This document shows, in pieces, positions 1-11,297 of a stretch of DNA of 64,000 nucleotides. The DNA is from Bordetella sp. FB-8 (lineage in GTDB: Bacteria > Pseudomonadota > Gammaproteobacteria > Burkholderiales > Burkholderiaceae_B). Under the pieces are notes generated by a model, which saw only the letters and a program-made list of their open reading frames with translations, was not told the origin of the DNA and did no database searches. Within the stretch, counting starts at the first letter, position 1, and every line of letters begins with the position of its first letter. The translations under genes were made by a program, and so were the position numbers. The DNA is taken from positions 2,868,633 through 2,932,632 of the forward strand of contig NZ_KB907784.1 of NCBI RefSeq assembly GCF_000382185.1. Direction: 5' to 3'.

Positions 1-1
1 C

Positions 2-736
2 CTGGGAGCCGCCTTGTCGCTGCTGGTGCCGCAGGCCTGGGAGCGCTGGCGCGCCTACCGTGCACCGATGTCGTCTGCTCCGGACCCGGCGGCCGCGCGG
101 CAAGCAGCGCTCGATGCCTGGCGCGACAGCGTGCGCATCCATACGCCGGAGGACCTCAGGCGCCTTACCGAGTCGCTGCATCGTATTCCGCTGGCATTGC
201 GTGGCTGGGCCTTGCAGCACATCGCCTGTGAACCGCGAAGCCAGGATTGGCAGTGCACGGCCCATTATGCGCGCACGCAATCTCAGGCGACTTTCGAGTC
301 TTTCGCGGCCGCGGCGCCGCAAGGCTTGAAGGCCGAGTTCGATGCCTTGGACCGCAGCATCCTGCGCTGGCGGGTGCAGGGCGCAAGCACGACGCTGGCC
401 AAGGTGGCCTTGCCCAGGCGCCCTCCGCAGGCATTCCTGGGCAATCTGCAACGCATCTATCCCGCTTTTTCAGAGGTCAGGCTGGGCCTGCCGGTGGAAC
501 CCGCCGTTGCTGCGGATCGGACGCGACCTGGCGCAATCAAGTCCGGCCTGCCTGGTCTGCGCACGCGCGCATTGTCAGTTTCGGGGCCCTTGCGCTCCTT
601 TGGCGTGCTGGCCTTGCACAGCACGGTGGCTTCCTGGTCGTCCTTCACGCTACGTCTGGACGCGGGCCGACCCTCCGTGCTGGCGGGCAGCGTACTGCTT
701 GCCCAACTTCAAGGGACTGTCTATGAGCTGCATTGA
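2..736 (+). CDS. pilO: Type IVb pilus assembly protein PilO (5' end outside the window)
   Basis: The reading frame is open to the left edge of the window, so the true start lies upstream; only about 244 C-terminal residues are seen. The first visible residues form the end of a hydrophobic segment followed by a basic stretch, as in a bitopic inner-membrane pilus protein with a periplasmic domain. The assignment to PilO of R64-type thin pili rests mainly on position: it is followed by genes with the order and sizes of pilP, pilQ, pilR, pilS and pilV. Its stop overlaps the pilP start by 14 bases, indicating translational coupling. PilO is thought to help align the inner-membrane assembly platform. 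The sequence itself is poorly conserved, so the family call is less sure than for PilQ or PilR. Confidence 0.65.
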   Translation: MGAALSLLVPQAWERWRAYRAPMSSAPDPAAARQAALDAWRDSVRIHTPEDLRRLTESLHRIPLALRGWALQHIACEPRSQDWQCTAHYARTQSQATFESFAAAAPQGLKAEFDALDRSILRWRVQGASTTLAKVALPRRPPQAFLGNLQRIYPAFSEVRLGLPVEPAVAADRTRPGAIKSGLPGLRTRALSVSGPLRSFGVLALHSTVASWSSFTLRLDAGRPSVLAGSVLLAQLQGTVYELH

Positions 737-1292
737 ATATTTCCGGAACGCGCAGCGCAGCTGCGCAGTCGCGTTCTTTTTCGCAATTTGGCCGGGACTG
801 GCGCATGCGCTTGAACAGGGGGCCGGGACGGCGGCGGAAAAGACAGGGGCGGCCGATGCCGCTCTGGCGCAGTCGCCTTGGCCGGAATCCGACACCGTGC
901 TGGATCTGCTGCGGGCCGATGCACGGGCGGCGACGGTTGGCAAGCGCCTCGAGCGTGCCCAGGACTGGCTTGCCACGCCGCAGAGTTTCGTGCCGCCTCA
1001 TGCATCGCTCCAGGCCGCGCCGGTCGTGCGCTCCGACCCTTCCGGCGACGCGGGCGATCGTCTGGATGTGTTGGCCATCTACGGCGTTGGGCGGTCACTC
1101 TACGCCGACATCGCGATCAACGGAGCGTTGTGGCGCTATCGCCAGGGCCGGCATTGGCCGCAAGGCGTCGACGATGCGACCGGCGAACCGCGCTACAGCC
1201 TGGTGCGCATCGAGCAGCCGTGCGTGCGTCTGAGTTGGCGGAAAACGCAGCGCACGGCATGTCTGCGCAGAGAGGGAGCAAGGAATGATTGA
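723..1292 (+). CDS. pilP: Type IVb pilus biogenesis protein PilP
   Basis: A 189-residue protein. The ATG at 723 is chosen because it gives a short basic start followed by a hydrophobic segment ending in Ala-His-Ala, a convincing signal peptide. The longer open frame upstream lies inside pilO. The mature part has an acidic/alanine-rich linker and a C-terminal domain of about 100 residues, as in PilP of thin-pilus operons, a periplasmic protein that supports pilus assembly. The gene overlaps pilO by 14 bases and pilQ by 8 bases. Identification depends on signal peptide, size and operon position. Confidence 0.65.
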   Translation: MSCIEYFRNAQRSCAVAFFFAIWPGLAHALEQGAGTAAEKTGAADAALAQSPWPESDTVLDLLRADARAATVGKRLERAQDWLATPQSFVPPHASLQAAPVVRSDPSGDAGDRLDVLAIYGVGRSLYADIAINGALWRYRQGRHWPQGVDDATGEPRYSLVRIEQPCVRLSWRKTQRTACLRREGARND

Positions 1293-3039
1293 GCCGCGCA
1301 TTGCCGAATCGGCCGATGGCCGGCTCTATGCGGTGTCGCAATCGGCGGCACCGGCCTGGCCTGTACTGGAGTCGCCAGACGACCTGGCGACCCTGGCGCC
1401 GCGCTTCGTGCGTTCCCTGGGCGCCGATTTCGACCTGGCCGCCCTGGCCGGCCGGGTCTGTCCGATTCTTCTGGAGGATGGCCGCACCGCCTTGTTCGCC
1501 CTGGCCGACTATGTCGACGGCGATCAGGCCGACGAACTTGCGCGCATGCTGCTGCGTCGGGGCTTGCATATGGCGCAGCCGCAGCGCTATGTCGTTGCGC
1601 CTTCGTTGTTGCTCATGGTGGCGCGCGGCCAGATTCTCGGGGCGAGGGCCGATCGCGCGGGCATGCCGGCTCCCGGGGCGAGGCGTTCGGCGCTGGCCTC
1701 GATGTTCTCGGAATTCGTGCGCTGGGGCGTGCGCGCGGGCGCGAGCGACCTGCACATCAATGTCGACGAGCGAGGAGGGCGCTCGCAGGTGCGCTACACC
1801 ATCAATGGCGCCTATGTGGCGCCCGATTGCTTCGAAGGCATCGCGGCCTCGACCCTGCATGAAGTGCTGGCCGTTGCCTGGATGGACGTGCGCGGCGGCA
1901 ACGGCGCCGTGTTCGACCCGCGCATCGAGCAGCAGGGGCGCATCGCCATGCAGGTGGACGGTGCGCCTTTCACGCTGCGCTGGGCCTCGCTGGCTGCCGA
2001 TACGGGGCCGTCGGTTTGCCTGCGGCTGCTGCGGCTCGATACGCCGGAAGGCGGAGCCACGCTCTCGCAGCTGGGCTATCTGCCTTCGCAGGAAGGGGCG
2101 CTGCAAGCCGCGCGCGAGCGCGAAGGCGGGGCCATTGTCATCGCCGGCATCGTGGGTTCGGGCAAATCGACGACGCTGGCCACCCTGATGCGCGGCATCG
2201 ATCCGTCGCGCAAGGTCATCACGCTGGAAGACCCGGTCGAATACCTGATAGGCAACGCGCTGCAGAATACGGTCGGCCGCTCGCTGGAGGCCGAGCCGCA
2301 GCATCCTTTCGACGCCAAGCTGCGTACCATCAAGCGTTCGGCCATGAACGATCTGCTGATCGGCGAAGTGCGCGACCATGAGACCGGCCGGGCGTTCATG
2401 GACCTGGCCGGCAGCGGCGCCAGCGTCTACACCACCACCCATACCGGGTCGGCGCTGATGATCCCGGAGCGTCTGGCATCGGACTTCATTGGCGTATCGC
2501 GGGATTTTCTGGCCACGCCTGGCGTGCTCAAGTTGCTGGTCTACCAGATGCTCCTGCCGCGCCTTTGTTCCGCTTGCGCCCTGCCTATCGATGCCTTGTG
2601 GCACGAAACCGGGCCGCGCGATGAACATACCAATCACGAACGTCCGGCCTGGCTTGCCTGGGCCGATGAGTTCGGCCGCATATTCGATGCCGACCCTGGC
2701 CGCCTGCGCGTGCGCAATCCGGCAGGCTGTCCGGCATGCGTTCGTCCGGGTCTGGAGCGAATGGCTTTGTCTGGCCGCGCCGGCCGCACGGTTGTGGCCG
2801 AGATGTTCGAGCCGGCGCATGACTCTGCCCTGCTCGACTGCATACGCCGCCGCGACAACCCAGCCTTGATGCGCCATCTTGCCGGCTTGCCGCGCGCACC
2901 CGCATGCGACGCCGACATGTCAGGCAAACCCGTCAGCCTGTGTGCCGTCTACAAGGCATTGCAGGGCGAGATCGATGCGCGGGTGCTGGCCCGTCAGTTC
3001 GGTTTGTGCGGCTGGGCACGCAGACGGGTGGCGCCATGA
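1285..3039 (+). CDS. pilQ: Type IVb pilus assembly ATPase PilQ (GspE/PilB superfamily)
   Basis: A 584-residue secretion ATPase that would power pilus extension at the cytoplasmic face of the inner membrane. A Walker A motif GIVGSGKS sits at residues 288-295, an Asp-box-like stretch (LEDPVEY) follows, and a Walker B-like LLIGEVRD lies near residues 357-364 with Glu361. A His-box-like TTTHTGSA occurs before residue 395. Two Cys pairs near residues 430 and 480 (CSAC and CPAC) resemble the tetracysteine zinc site of the GspE family. This PilQ is the ATPase of R64-type systems, not the outer-membrane secretin called PilQ in type IVa pili. The ATG overlaps the end of pilP by 8 bases, and the stop overlaps the pilR start as ATGA. 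Confidence 0.88.
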   Translation: MIEPRIAESADGRLYAVSQSAAPAWPVLESPDDLATLAPRFVRSLGADFDLAALAGRVCPILLEDGRTALFALADYVDGDQADELARMLLRRGLHMAQPQRYVVAPSLLLMVARGQILGARADRAGMPAPGARRSALASMFSEFVRWGVRAGASDLHINVDERGGRSQVRYTINGAYVAPDCFEGIAASTLHEVLAVAWMDVRGGNGAVFDPRIEQQGRIAMQVDGAPFTLRWASLAADTGPSVCLRLLRLDTPEGGATLSQLGYLPSQEGALQAAREREGGAIVIAGIVGSGKSTTLATLMRGIDPSRKVITLEDPVEYLIGNALQNTVGRSLEAEPQHPFDAKLRTIKRSAMNDLLIGEVRDHETGRAFMDLAGSGASVYTTTHTGSALMIPERLASDFIGVSRDFLATPGVLKLLVYQMLLPRLCSACALPIDALWHETGPRDEHTNHERPAWLAWADEFGRIFDADPGRLRVRNPAGCPACVRPGLERMALSGRAGRTVVAEMFEPAHDSALLDCIRRRDNPALMRHLAGLPRAPACDADMSGKPVSLCAVYKALQGEIDARVLARQFGLCGWARRRVAP

Positions 3040-4187
3040 GAGTCCTGTCCGGTGCACGGCGGGGCGTATCGGCCACGGCCTGGTCGTACTGGATGCGGCA
3101 GAAACAGTTGCAGCTCGATGCCCTGAGGTTCAGGGCGGTGCGGGCGGATTACTACGCCTATCTGGCCGAAATGCTGCGGGCCATGCAGGGGCGCAAGACC
3201 TTGCTGGATCACTTCGAAGACGATGCCAGACGCTACGGACCGACATCGGTGCGCGGCCGTTTGTCCAGGCGCTGGGCGCGCCGCTATCAGGAGTCTGGCG
3301 GCGATCTGGCGGCTGCGTGGGCGGATGTGCTGCCGGCCGACGAATGCCTATTGATTGCCGCGGGCCAGCAGGCCGGAGGCGGCGCCTTGACCGAGGTGCT
3401 GCGGGATCTGGCCCACGTGGCCCGATTGATACACAGCCTACGCGCCGAATTGCTCGCTACCACGGCTGCGGGCCTGGCGGGTGCGTGCGTGGCCTGCGCG
3501 CTGCTTTGCGCTGTGCCGTATTTCACGGTGCCGCGGCTGCAACAGGTATTCCAGAGCCTGCCGCAAGACTATCTGGGGCCTGTGACTCGTGGCCTGTACT
3601 CCCTGGCCGACGGCGTGCGGCGCATGCTTGCCGCCTGGGCGTTCGGCTTGCCGGCCGGCATGGCGCTGATCTTCTGGAGCCTGCCCAATCTGACGGGGCG
3701 TCTGCGCGGACGGCTGGATCAGCTTCTGTTCTGGCGGATGTATCGCGATTTTCACGCCATTCGTTTCCTGGCCATGCTCGCAGTGCTGCTGCGTCGGCGC
3801 GGCAATATCGACACCCGGCTGCGCGAGGCCTTGTCCAGCCTTGCCTGGAACGCGCGTCCATGGCTGGCCGCGCACGTCGCGGCCATGCTGGCGCACATCG
3901 ACACAGGCATTGTGGGGGTGGACAGCCTGAATACGGGACTGCTCGATCGTGAGCTTTGGTGGTTTCTTGCCGACATGAGTACCGCGCACGGCCTGGTCGA
4001 AGGCTTGCATCAGGCTCGGTTGCGCGCTGAATTCCATGCCGCTGCGCGCCTGCGCCGGCAGGCTCAGGCTCTGCGCTGGACGTGCTTGCTGGCCTCGGCC
4101 GGCGCGGTGATCGGGCTGACCCTCTGGCACTACGCGGCCATCGACGAACTCAGACGCGCCCTGATGCAGTTTCACGCTACCGGCTAG
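3036..4187 (+). CDS. pilR: Type IVb pilus inner-membrane platform protein PilR (GspF/PilC-like)
   Basis: A 383-residue protein. The ATG at 3036 is chosen because it forms the ATGA overlap with the pilQ stop; a longer open frame upstream overlaps pilQ deeply. The architecture fits the GspF family: a cytoplasmic helical domain (about 1-125), two membrane segments (about 130-155 and 190-220), a second helical domain and a C-terminal membrane segment ending a few residues before the stop. PilR is the inner-membrane platform on which the ATPase PilQ works and which receives the pilin PilS. Fifty bases separate it from pilS. Confidence 0.8.
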   Translation: MRVLSGARRGVSATAWSYWMRQKQLQLDALRFRAVRADYYAYLAEMLRAMQGRKTLLDHFEDDARRYGPTSVRGRLSRRWARRYQESGGDLAAAWADVLPADECLLIAAGQQAGGGALTEVLRDLAHVARLIHSLRAELLATTAAGLAGACVACALLCAVPYFTVPRLQQVFQSLPQDYLGPVTRGLYSLADGVRRMLAAWAFGLPAGMALIFWSLPNLTGRLRGRLDQLLFWRMYRDFHAIRFLAMLAVLLRRRGNIDTRLREALSSLAWNARPWLAAHVAAMLAHIDTGIVGVDSLNTGLLDRELWWFLADMSTAHGLVEGLHQARLRAEFHAAARLRRQAQALRWTCLLASAGAVIGLTLWHYAAIDELRRALMQFHATG

Positions 4188-4236
4188 GGCCTGCGGGAAA
4201 CCCTTTGCTTTTTATTGCAGTTGCCAGGAGTTCTTC

Positions 4237-4848
4237 ATGCTCATCTCAATTTCCCGCCGTGCTTCACGCCAGCGCGGTTTTTCCCTGATCGAAGTATCCA
4301 TCGTCGCGGCCATCATTTTGCTGGCCGCGATCATCGGCATCCCTTCCATAGGCAATTATGTGATCGAGAACAAGGTTCCCGAAGTCGGCAGGGAGTTGCA
4401 GCGGTTCGTGGCCCGCACCAAGACCAATGCGCAAGGAGCGGGGACTATGCCTTATGCCGAGGTCGATACTGGTACGCTGGCCAACGCCGTGCGCGATTCC
4501 AGCGTGTTGTCGGTCAGCGGATCGGGGGCCGCCGCGGTGGTGGCGCACGGCCTGGGCGGCGCGGGAACTTCCGGCAACGGCGTGGTTACCGTCGAGCCGG
4601 TGTCCTTCGCGTCGGGCGGCGCAGGTTCGGGGTTTGCCGTCACGCTCAACCGGGTCAGCCACGCCGCTTGTCCCAGCCTGGCATCGGTTATGCAGCGCTC
4701 TGCCGAGATCATTGCCGTGCAGGGGCAGGGCGGCTCCATCCTGGTCAAGGACAGCACGGCTACGCCGCCCCTGGTCTACGTGGCGGCGCGCGCGGAGGTG
4801 CAGTGCGCCCAGGGCGACAGCAACACCTTCGTTTTCACGGTGCGCTAA
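4237..4848 (+). CDS. pilS: Type IVb major prepilin PilS
   Basis: A 203-residue prepilin. The leader is 14 residues long and basic, ending in Gly14, and is followed by FSLIEVSIVAA with the conserved Glu at mature position +5 and a long hydrophobic helix. This is the prepilin peptidase cleavage pattern. The mature protein has two cysteines (one in HAACPSL, one in VQCAQG) placed to form a C-terminal disulfide loop typical of type IV pilins. A purine-rich AGGAG lies 9 bases before the ATG. No prepilin peptidase gene is present here, so processing must use an enzyme encoded elsewhere or upstream. Confidence 0.85.
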   Translation: MLISISRRASRQRGFSLIEVSIVAAIILLAAIIGIPSIGNYVIENKVPEVGRELQRFVARTKTNAQGAGTMPYAEVDTGTLANAVRDSSVLSVSGSGAAAVVAHGLGGAGTSGNGVVTVEPVSFASGGAGSGFAVTLNRVSHAACPSLASVMQRSAEIIAVQGQGGSILVKDSTATPPLVYVAARAEVQCAQGDSNTFVFTVR

Positions 4849-4851
4849 GGC

Positions 4852-5898
4852 ATGAGCGCCTCGGTTTTGCATGGCCGTCGATGCGCGCCGTGGTCGTCGC
4901 GCCAGCATGGCTTCGCCTTGCTCGAGCTGTCCGTCGCCCTGCTCATCGCAACCTTGCTTCTGGTGTGGAGCACGGCCGCACTGATGCGCCAGGCCGATGA
5001 CGCGGCGGCCCGCGCGGCGGGAACATGGATGCTGGAAATACGCAATGCGGCCTACCGCATGCTCGAGCGCCACTTCGACACCCTGTCCGAGGGCAGGCCG
5101 CCCGTCAGCCCGGCGGGCGTGCCTCTTTATGCCGACATGTACGCCCCGACATTGGCCGAATTCAAGACTCAGGGTTTGTTGCCGCAGGGTTTCGCGGAAT
5201 CGGCGCCGACGGGCGGCACCGCCTGGATACGTCTGGCCGCGCCTGCCGCCTGCCCAGGGCAAGCATGCCGGGTCGACGCACTGGTCTATGCCTCGATGCC
5301 CTTGTCAGACAGTCAGGGCCGGCCCGACATGATGCGCATGGCCGTGTTGGTCGAGGCAGCCGCAGGCTACGGCGGCCAGGCCACCGCGGGGGCCCAGAGC
5401 AGGCTGCGCGGCAAGGCATTCGATTTTCCCAATCCCTATGCATCGGGGGCGCAGGCCCTGCCTGCCGGTACGCCGGTCCTGTGGGCCGGCATGGACATGG
5501 CCACGGCCGCCCAGTATGTGCGGCGCTTCGATGAGCGCGACCCACAGCTCAAGGCGGGGCTGACCGTAGCCGGGGCGGTCACGGGCAGGCGCCTGAAAGC
5601 CGACGAATACCTGCAGATAGCGGGCCAGGCCGTCCCGGGCGGCGCCTGCAGTCCCAACGGCCTGGTGGGGCGCACCCCCGAGGGGGCGCTGCTTTCCTGC
5701 CAGGCGGGGACGTGGGCCGGTTTCGCGGACTCGACGACGTTCTATATGGTCCAGACATTCGGCGGTGCATGTGTTTCCTCCAATGTGATCACAGGATCCT
5801 GTTCCTGTCCGCCAAGAACCCGTTATGTCAGCCTTTCCGGCCAGGCTTCGTCCAATGGCTATTCATTCGACCGCAGTATCTATGCGTGCATTCCTTGA
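4852..5898 (+). CDS. pilV: PilV-like minor pilin (tip adhesin candidate)
   Basis: A 348-residue protein starting 3 bases after pilS. It has a prepilin-type leader of 20 residues ending in Gly20, followed by FALLELSVALL with Glu25 at +5 and a hydrophobic helix. The large C-terminal part is much longer than a major pilin and contains six or more cysteines in its last 100 residues, as expected for a PilV-like minor pilin or tip adhesin. In R64 the PilV C-terminus is switched by a shufflon. Here no inverted repeats or Rci recombinase gene follow; alaS begins 58 bases later, so the C-terminus appears fixed. Symbol given by position and architecture. Confidence 0.7.
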   Translation: MSASVLHGRRCAPWSSRQHGFALLELSVALLIATLLLVWSTAALMRQADDAAARAAGTWMLEIRNAAYRMLERHFDTLSEGRPPVSPAGVPLYADMYAPTLAEFKTQGLLPQGFAESAPTGGTAWIRLAAPAACPGQACRVDALVYASMPLSDSQGRPDMMRMAVLVEAAAGYGGQATAGAQSRLRGKAFDFPNPYASGAQALPAGTPVLWAGMDMATAAQYVRRFDERDPQLKAGLTVAGAVTGRRLKADEYLQIAGQAVPGGACSPNGLVGRTPEGALLSCQAGTWAGFADSTTFYMVQTFGGACVSSNVITGSCSCPPRTRYVSLSGQASSNGYSFDRSIYACIP

Positions 5899-5920
5899 AG
5901 GGGTGGCACACTGCTAAAAT
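5895..5920 (+). promoter_or_regulatory. Candidate alaS promoter (extended -10)
   Basis: TGCTAAAAT at 5912-5920 is an extended -10 element. A TTGAAG lies upstream with only 14 bases of spacing, too short for an ideal -35, so the extended -10 would carry most of the activity. It overlaps the last codons of pilV and stands 36 bases before the alaS start. Confidence 0.4.
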
Positions 5921-5956
5921 GAAAGATTCGCTTAAATTCTCTTTCCTTCGTCGACG

Positions 5957-8561
<2,605 letters not shown>

Positions 8562-8575
<14 letters not shown>

Positions 8576-8831
8576 TCTTTCCGATACCCCCCAGGCCGGC
8601 TTGCCGGCCTGGCAGCACGAAGTGGACGCCACCGGGCTGAACTGTCCGTTGCCGATCCTGCGCGCCAAGAAAACCCTGGCCCAGATGGTCAGCGGCGAAG
8701 TGCTCTGTGTGATCACGACCGATCCCAGCGCAGTGCGGGATTTTCAAGCGTTTTGCCGGCAGACCGGAAACGAGCTCCTGGCCCAACAGCAGCAAGAGGG
8801 CAGCACCCGCCACGTCCTTAAGCGGCGGTAA
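8562..8831 (+). CDS. TusA/SirA-family sulfurtransferase
   Basis: An 89-residue protein of the TusA family. The start ATG at 8562 overlaps the end of alaS by 14 bases, in line with translational coupling. After a short variable N-terminus it shows the signature [12 protein letters not shown] with the catalytic Cys28, then the family core ([23 protein letters not shown]). TusA proteins relay persulfide sulfur, for example for tRNA thiolation or molybdenum-cofactor enzymes, so a functional link to the neighbouring tRNA-related genes is plausible. The exact pathway cannot be told from sequence. Confidence 0.85.
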
Positions 8832-9033
8832 AAGGGCGGCTGCGACCCAGGTCGGGGGATAAACCCCCCCGTAATAGGCCCGCTGCGGGCCGAGGGCCTC
8901 GGAGCAATCCGAAGTGCGGGGCGGCCAACCGCAGCCCGTCGTGCGCGGCGCAATTGCTTGGGACAGCCTCGGCGGCGAGAGAATCGAGGTTTTTCAGCGT
9001 CATTCCTTATGGGTTGTGTTGATTGTCTTCATA
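8832..9033. other. GC-rich intergenic spacer with hairpins
   Basis: No gene recognised. Two compact inverted repeats stand close together: a GGGGG/CCCCC stem with a short A-rich loop near 8854-8870 and GGCCCG-CTG-CGGGCC near 8877-8891. Neither is followed by a T-tract, so they are not classical terminators. Short reverse-strand frames here lack family features. The last part turns AT-rich and merges with the rpsP promoter. Confidence 0.5.
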
Positions 9034-9063
9034 TTGCCTTTTGATGGTTTTTTGCTATATAAT
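9034..9063 (+). promoter_or_regulatory. Promoter of the rpsP-rimM-trmD operon
   Basis: TTGCCT (9034-9039) and a perfect TATAAT (9058-9063) are separated by 18 bases in a locally AT-rich stretch, 41 bases before the rpsP start. Confidence 0.7.
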
Positions 9064-9104
9064 CAAAGGCTTTTCCGAAACTAATTCATAGAGGATTACC
9101 AACC

Positions 9105-9359
9105 ATGGTGGTCATTCGTCTGGCTCGCGGCGGCTCCAAGAAGCGCCCGTTCTACAATCTGGTTGCTGCCGACTCGCGCAATCGCCGCGATGGCCGTTTC
9201 ATCGAACGCGTGGGCTTTTACAACCCTGTGGGCAATGAGGGCGCCGAGAACCTGCGCATCTCCCTGGACCGCGTGCAATACTGGACTGGCAACGGCGCCC
9301 AGCTGTCGCCCTCCGTGGAACGCCTGGTCAAGGAATACTCGGCCAAGGTCGCTGCCTGA
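9105..9359 (+). CDS. rpsP: 30S ribosomal protein S16
   Basis: An 84-residue protein with the S16 pattern: [17 protein letters not shown] at the N-terminus, then [21 protein letters not shown]16 binds 16S rRNA early in 30S assembly. GAGGATTACC precedes the ATG. First gene of an operon with rimM and trmD, whose products also act on ribosome or tRNA maturation. Ten bases separate it from rimM. Confidence 0.98.
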   Translation: MVVIRLARGGSKKRPFYNLVAADSRNRRDGRFIERVGFYNPVGNEGAENLRISLDRVQYWTGNGAQLSPSVERLVKEYSAKVAA

Positions 9360-9369
9360 TCCAGGCACG

Positions 9370-9978
9370 ATGACTTGCGCACCGGCCGACCTGGTCGAGT
9401 TGGGCCGCATCACTGCGGCCTATGGCATCAAGGGCTGGGTCAAGGTGCAGCCACACTCGGCGCAGGCCGAAGTGCTGCGTTCGACCAAGGAATGGTGGCT
9501 GGCGCGTCCTGCGCCGCCTCTGCAGAGCGGCAAGACTGCCGCCCCCGCGCCGATCGCCTACCCCGTCGTTCAAGCACGCGCCCAGGGCACCACCATCGTG
9601 GCGCAACTGCAGGGCGTAGACGACCGCGACCAGGCCGAGTCCATGCGCGGTTGCGTGGTCATGGCCGCGCGCAGCGCCTTTTCCGCCGCCGCCGAAGGCG
9701 AGTACTACTGGGTCGACCTGATAGGCTGCGACCTCTACACCACCGATCAAGACGCCGAGCCTGAACTATTGGGCCCGGTGGTCGAGGTATTGGACAACGG
9801 GGCGCATGCCATCCTGCGCGTGCAGCGCAAAGCGGCCGATGCCTCGGGCGCCCTGCAGCCCATGCTCGACGCCAAGGGGCGCTCACTGGAGCTGCTGGTG
9901 CCCTTCGTCCAGGCTCATATCCAGAATGTCGATCTGGCCGCGCGCCGTATCGACAGCGACTGGCCCGCAGATTACTGA
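9370..9978 (+). CDS. rimM: Ribosome maturation factor RimM
   Basis: A 202-residue protein. The ATG at 9370 lies 10 bases after rpsP and gives the family-typical start ([19 protein letters not shown]). The N-terminal RimM barrel is followed by the PRC-type barrel ([13 protein letters not shown] to [15 protein letters not shown]), ending in the usual [13 protein letters not shown] tail. RimM binds S19 and S16 in the head of the 30S subunit. A low-complexity insertion rich in Ala and Pro occurs near residues 47-62. Confidence 0.96.
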   Translation: MTCAPADLVELGRITAAYGIKGWVKVQPHSAQAEVLRSTKEWWLARPAPPLQSGKTAAPAPIAYPVVQARAQGTTIVAQLQGVDDRDQAESMRGCVVMAARSAFSAAAEGEYYWVDLIGCDLYTTDQDAEPELLGPVVEVLDNGAHAILRVQRKAADASGALQPMLDAKGRSLELLVPFVQAHIQNVDLAARRIDSDWPADY

Positions 9979-10024
9979 GGCCGTGCCGGCCGCCGGTCGG
10001 CTTCCAGATCCGAGGTCCGCGATC

Positions 10025-10795
10025 ATGCGCTTTGACGCCGTCACCCTGTTTCCCGAGATGTTCGGTCTGGTTCGCGACCAGGGGGTGACCGGCCGCGCGC
10101 ACGCGCAAGGCATCTGGTCACTCAAGGCCTGGAATCCGCGCGATTTCACTTACGATGCGCACCGCACCGTGGACGACCGGCCTTATGGCGGCGGCCCCGG
10201 CATGGTGATGCTGGCCGCGCCGCTCGAAGCCGCGGTCGATGCCGCCCAGGCCGAACGCGCCGCGCAGGGGCTGGGTCAAGCGCCCGTCGTGCTGCTCGCG
10301 CCTACGGGCCGGCGCTACGGTCAGCGCGAAGCGCAGGAACTGGCTTCTGCCCGGCAGGGCGCCATTTTCATTTGCGGCCGCTATGAGGGCGTGGATCAGC
10401 GCTTCATCGACCGGCGTGTCACGCAGGAATGGTCGTTGGGCGATTTCGTGCTGTCCGGCGGCGAAATCGCGGCGCTGGCCATGATCGACGCCGCAGTGCG
10501 CCTTCTGCCCGGCGTGCTCAACGACGGCGATTCCGCCTTGCAGGACTCGTTCAATTCCGCCCTGGACGGCCTGCTCGACAGCCCGCACTACACGCGCCCC
10601 GAAGTCTACGAGGGGGCGTCCGTTCCCGAGCCGCTGCTCAGCGGCCACCATGCCCGCATTGCCCGCTGGCGGCGCGAGCAGTCCCTCTCGCTCACCGCCG
10701 AGCGCCGTCCCGATCTGATCGAACAGGCGCGTGCGACCGGGCGCCTTACGCGCGAAGACGAACGCTTTCTGGCCTCGTTGCCCAAGCGTTCCTGA
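10025..10795 (+). CDS. trmD: tRNA (guanine-N1)-methyltransferase TrmD
   Basis: A 256-residue SPOUT methyltransferase that makes m1G37 next to the anticodon. It starts [13 protein letters not shown] and contains the S-adenosylmethionine-binding trefoil knot region ([22 protein letters not shown]) and the interdomain Asp-containing segment near [11 protein letters not shown]. The start at 10025 follows rimM by 46 bases. In many proteobacteria rplS follows trmD; here it does not, and the next gene is on the opposite strand. Confidence 0.97.
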   Translation: MRFDAVTLFPEMFGLVRDQGVTGRAHAQGIWSLKAWNPRDFTYDAHRTVDDRPYGGGPGMVMLAAPLEAAVDAAQAERAAQGLGQAPVVLLAPTGRRYGQREAQELASARQGAIFICGRYEGVDQRFIDRRVTQEWSLGDFVLSGGEIAALAMIDAAVRLLPGVLNDGDSALQDSFNSALDGLLDSPHYTRPEVYEGASVPEPLLSGHHARIARWRREQSLSLTAERRPDLIEQARATGRLTREDERFLASLPKRS

Positions 10796-10820
10796 ATCTG
10801 CCCTCGTGGGGGCAGAGGCT

Positions 10821-11078
10821 TCAATGGCCGTTCGCGGCGTCGATGGCGTCGTTCAGAAACCAGGGCAGATTCAAGCGCTCGTCGGAATAACGGGTGCCGA
10901 CGGCAATCCGCGGCCCCTGCGAGGCGGAGCTTTGAGATTTGACGCCGTCGACCAGATCCGGGCCGAAAGCATTGGCCGCCATGGTCTGGCTCGCCGGCAT
11001 GCCGGCGTGAGGCGTCGACGTGGACGCGCAGCCGGCGAGAAGCACGGCGAAAAACGCGGCAAAACAGAGGGACTTCAT
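10821..11078 (-). CDS. Small lipoprotein of unknown function
   Basis: An 85-residue protein read from an ATG at 11078 (an in-frame start seven codons upstream is less likely). The N-terminus MKSLCFAAFFAVLLAGC is a lipoprotein signal peptide with a LAGC lipobox, so the mature protein would be lipid-anchored at Cys17. The remainder (about 68 residues) contains RYSDERLNLPWFLNDAIDAAN and no recognised domain. It is convergent with trmD. Probably an envelope protein; function unknown. Confidence 0.6.
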   Translation of the reverse strand: MKSLCFAAFFAVLLAGCASTSTPHAGMPASQTMAANAFGPDLVDGVKSQSSASQGPRIAVGTRYSDERLNLPWFLNDAIDAANGH

Positions 11079-11297
11079 GGCAGCAGGTTCCAGCAACATT
11101 ATTTCGACATTCTAGGGAATCTCCCAGCTTGTTGCTGCGTCGCGCTCGAATCCGGGGATTGAAAATGCCATATTTATGAAATTTTCATTGTGCCGACGGC
11201 GAATCCCGCACCTGTACATGTCAAAAGCCTGGTAGATCTCTGGCAGGGAGAGCGGTTGCGCCATTTGCGCAAGCAGCATCGCCGAGCCGCGCAGCGC
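11079..11297. other. Intergenic region
   Basis: About 220 bases between two reverse-strand genes. It should hold the promoter of the small lipoprotein; the stretch 11100-11190 is AT-richer than its surroundings. No RNA gene or clear terminator recognised. Confidence 0.4.

Noticed and set aside
1117..2877. 586-codon reverse frame opposite pilQ
   Set aside because: Base-composition shadow of the ATPase gene; Arg/His/Gln-rich, no motifs.
5899..5956. Search for shufflon-type inverted repeats after pilV
   Set aside because: Only 58 bases before alaS with no inverted repeats or recombinase gene.
8744..9003. Two short reverse frames in the spacer before rpsP
   Set aside because: Arg/Pro/Gly-rich composition of a GC-rich spacer with hairpins; no start signal or conserved pattern.
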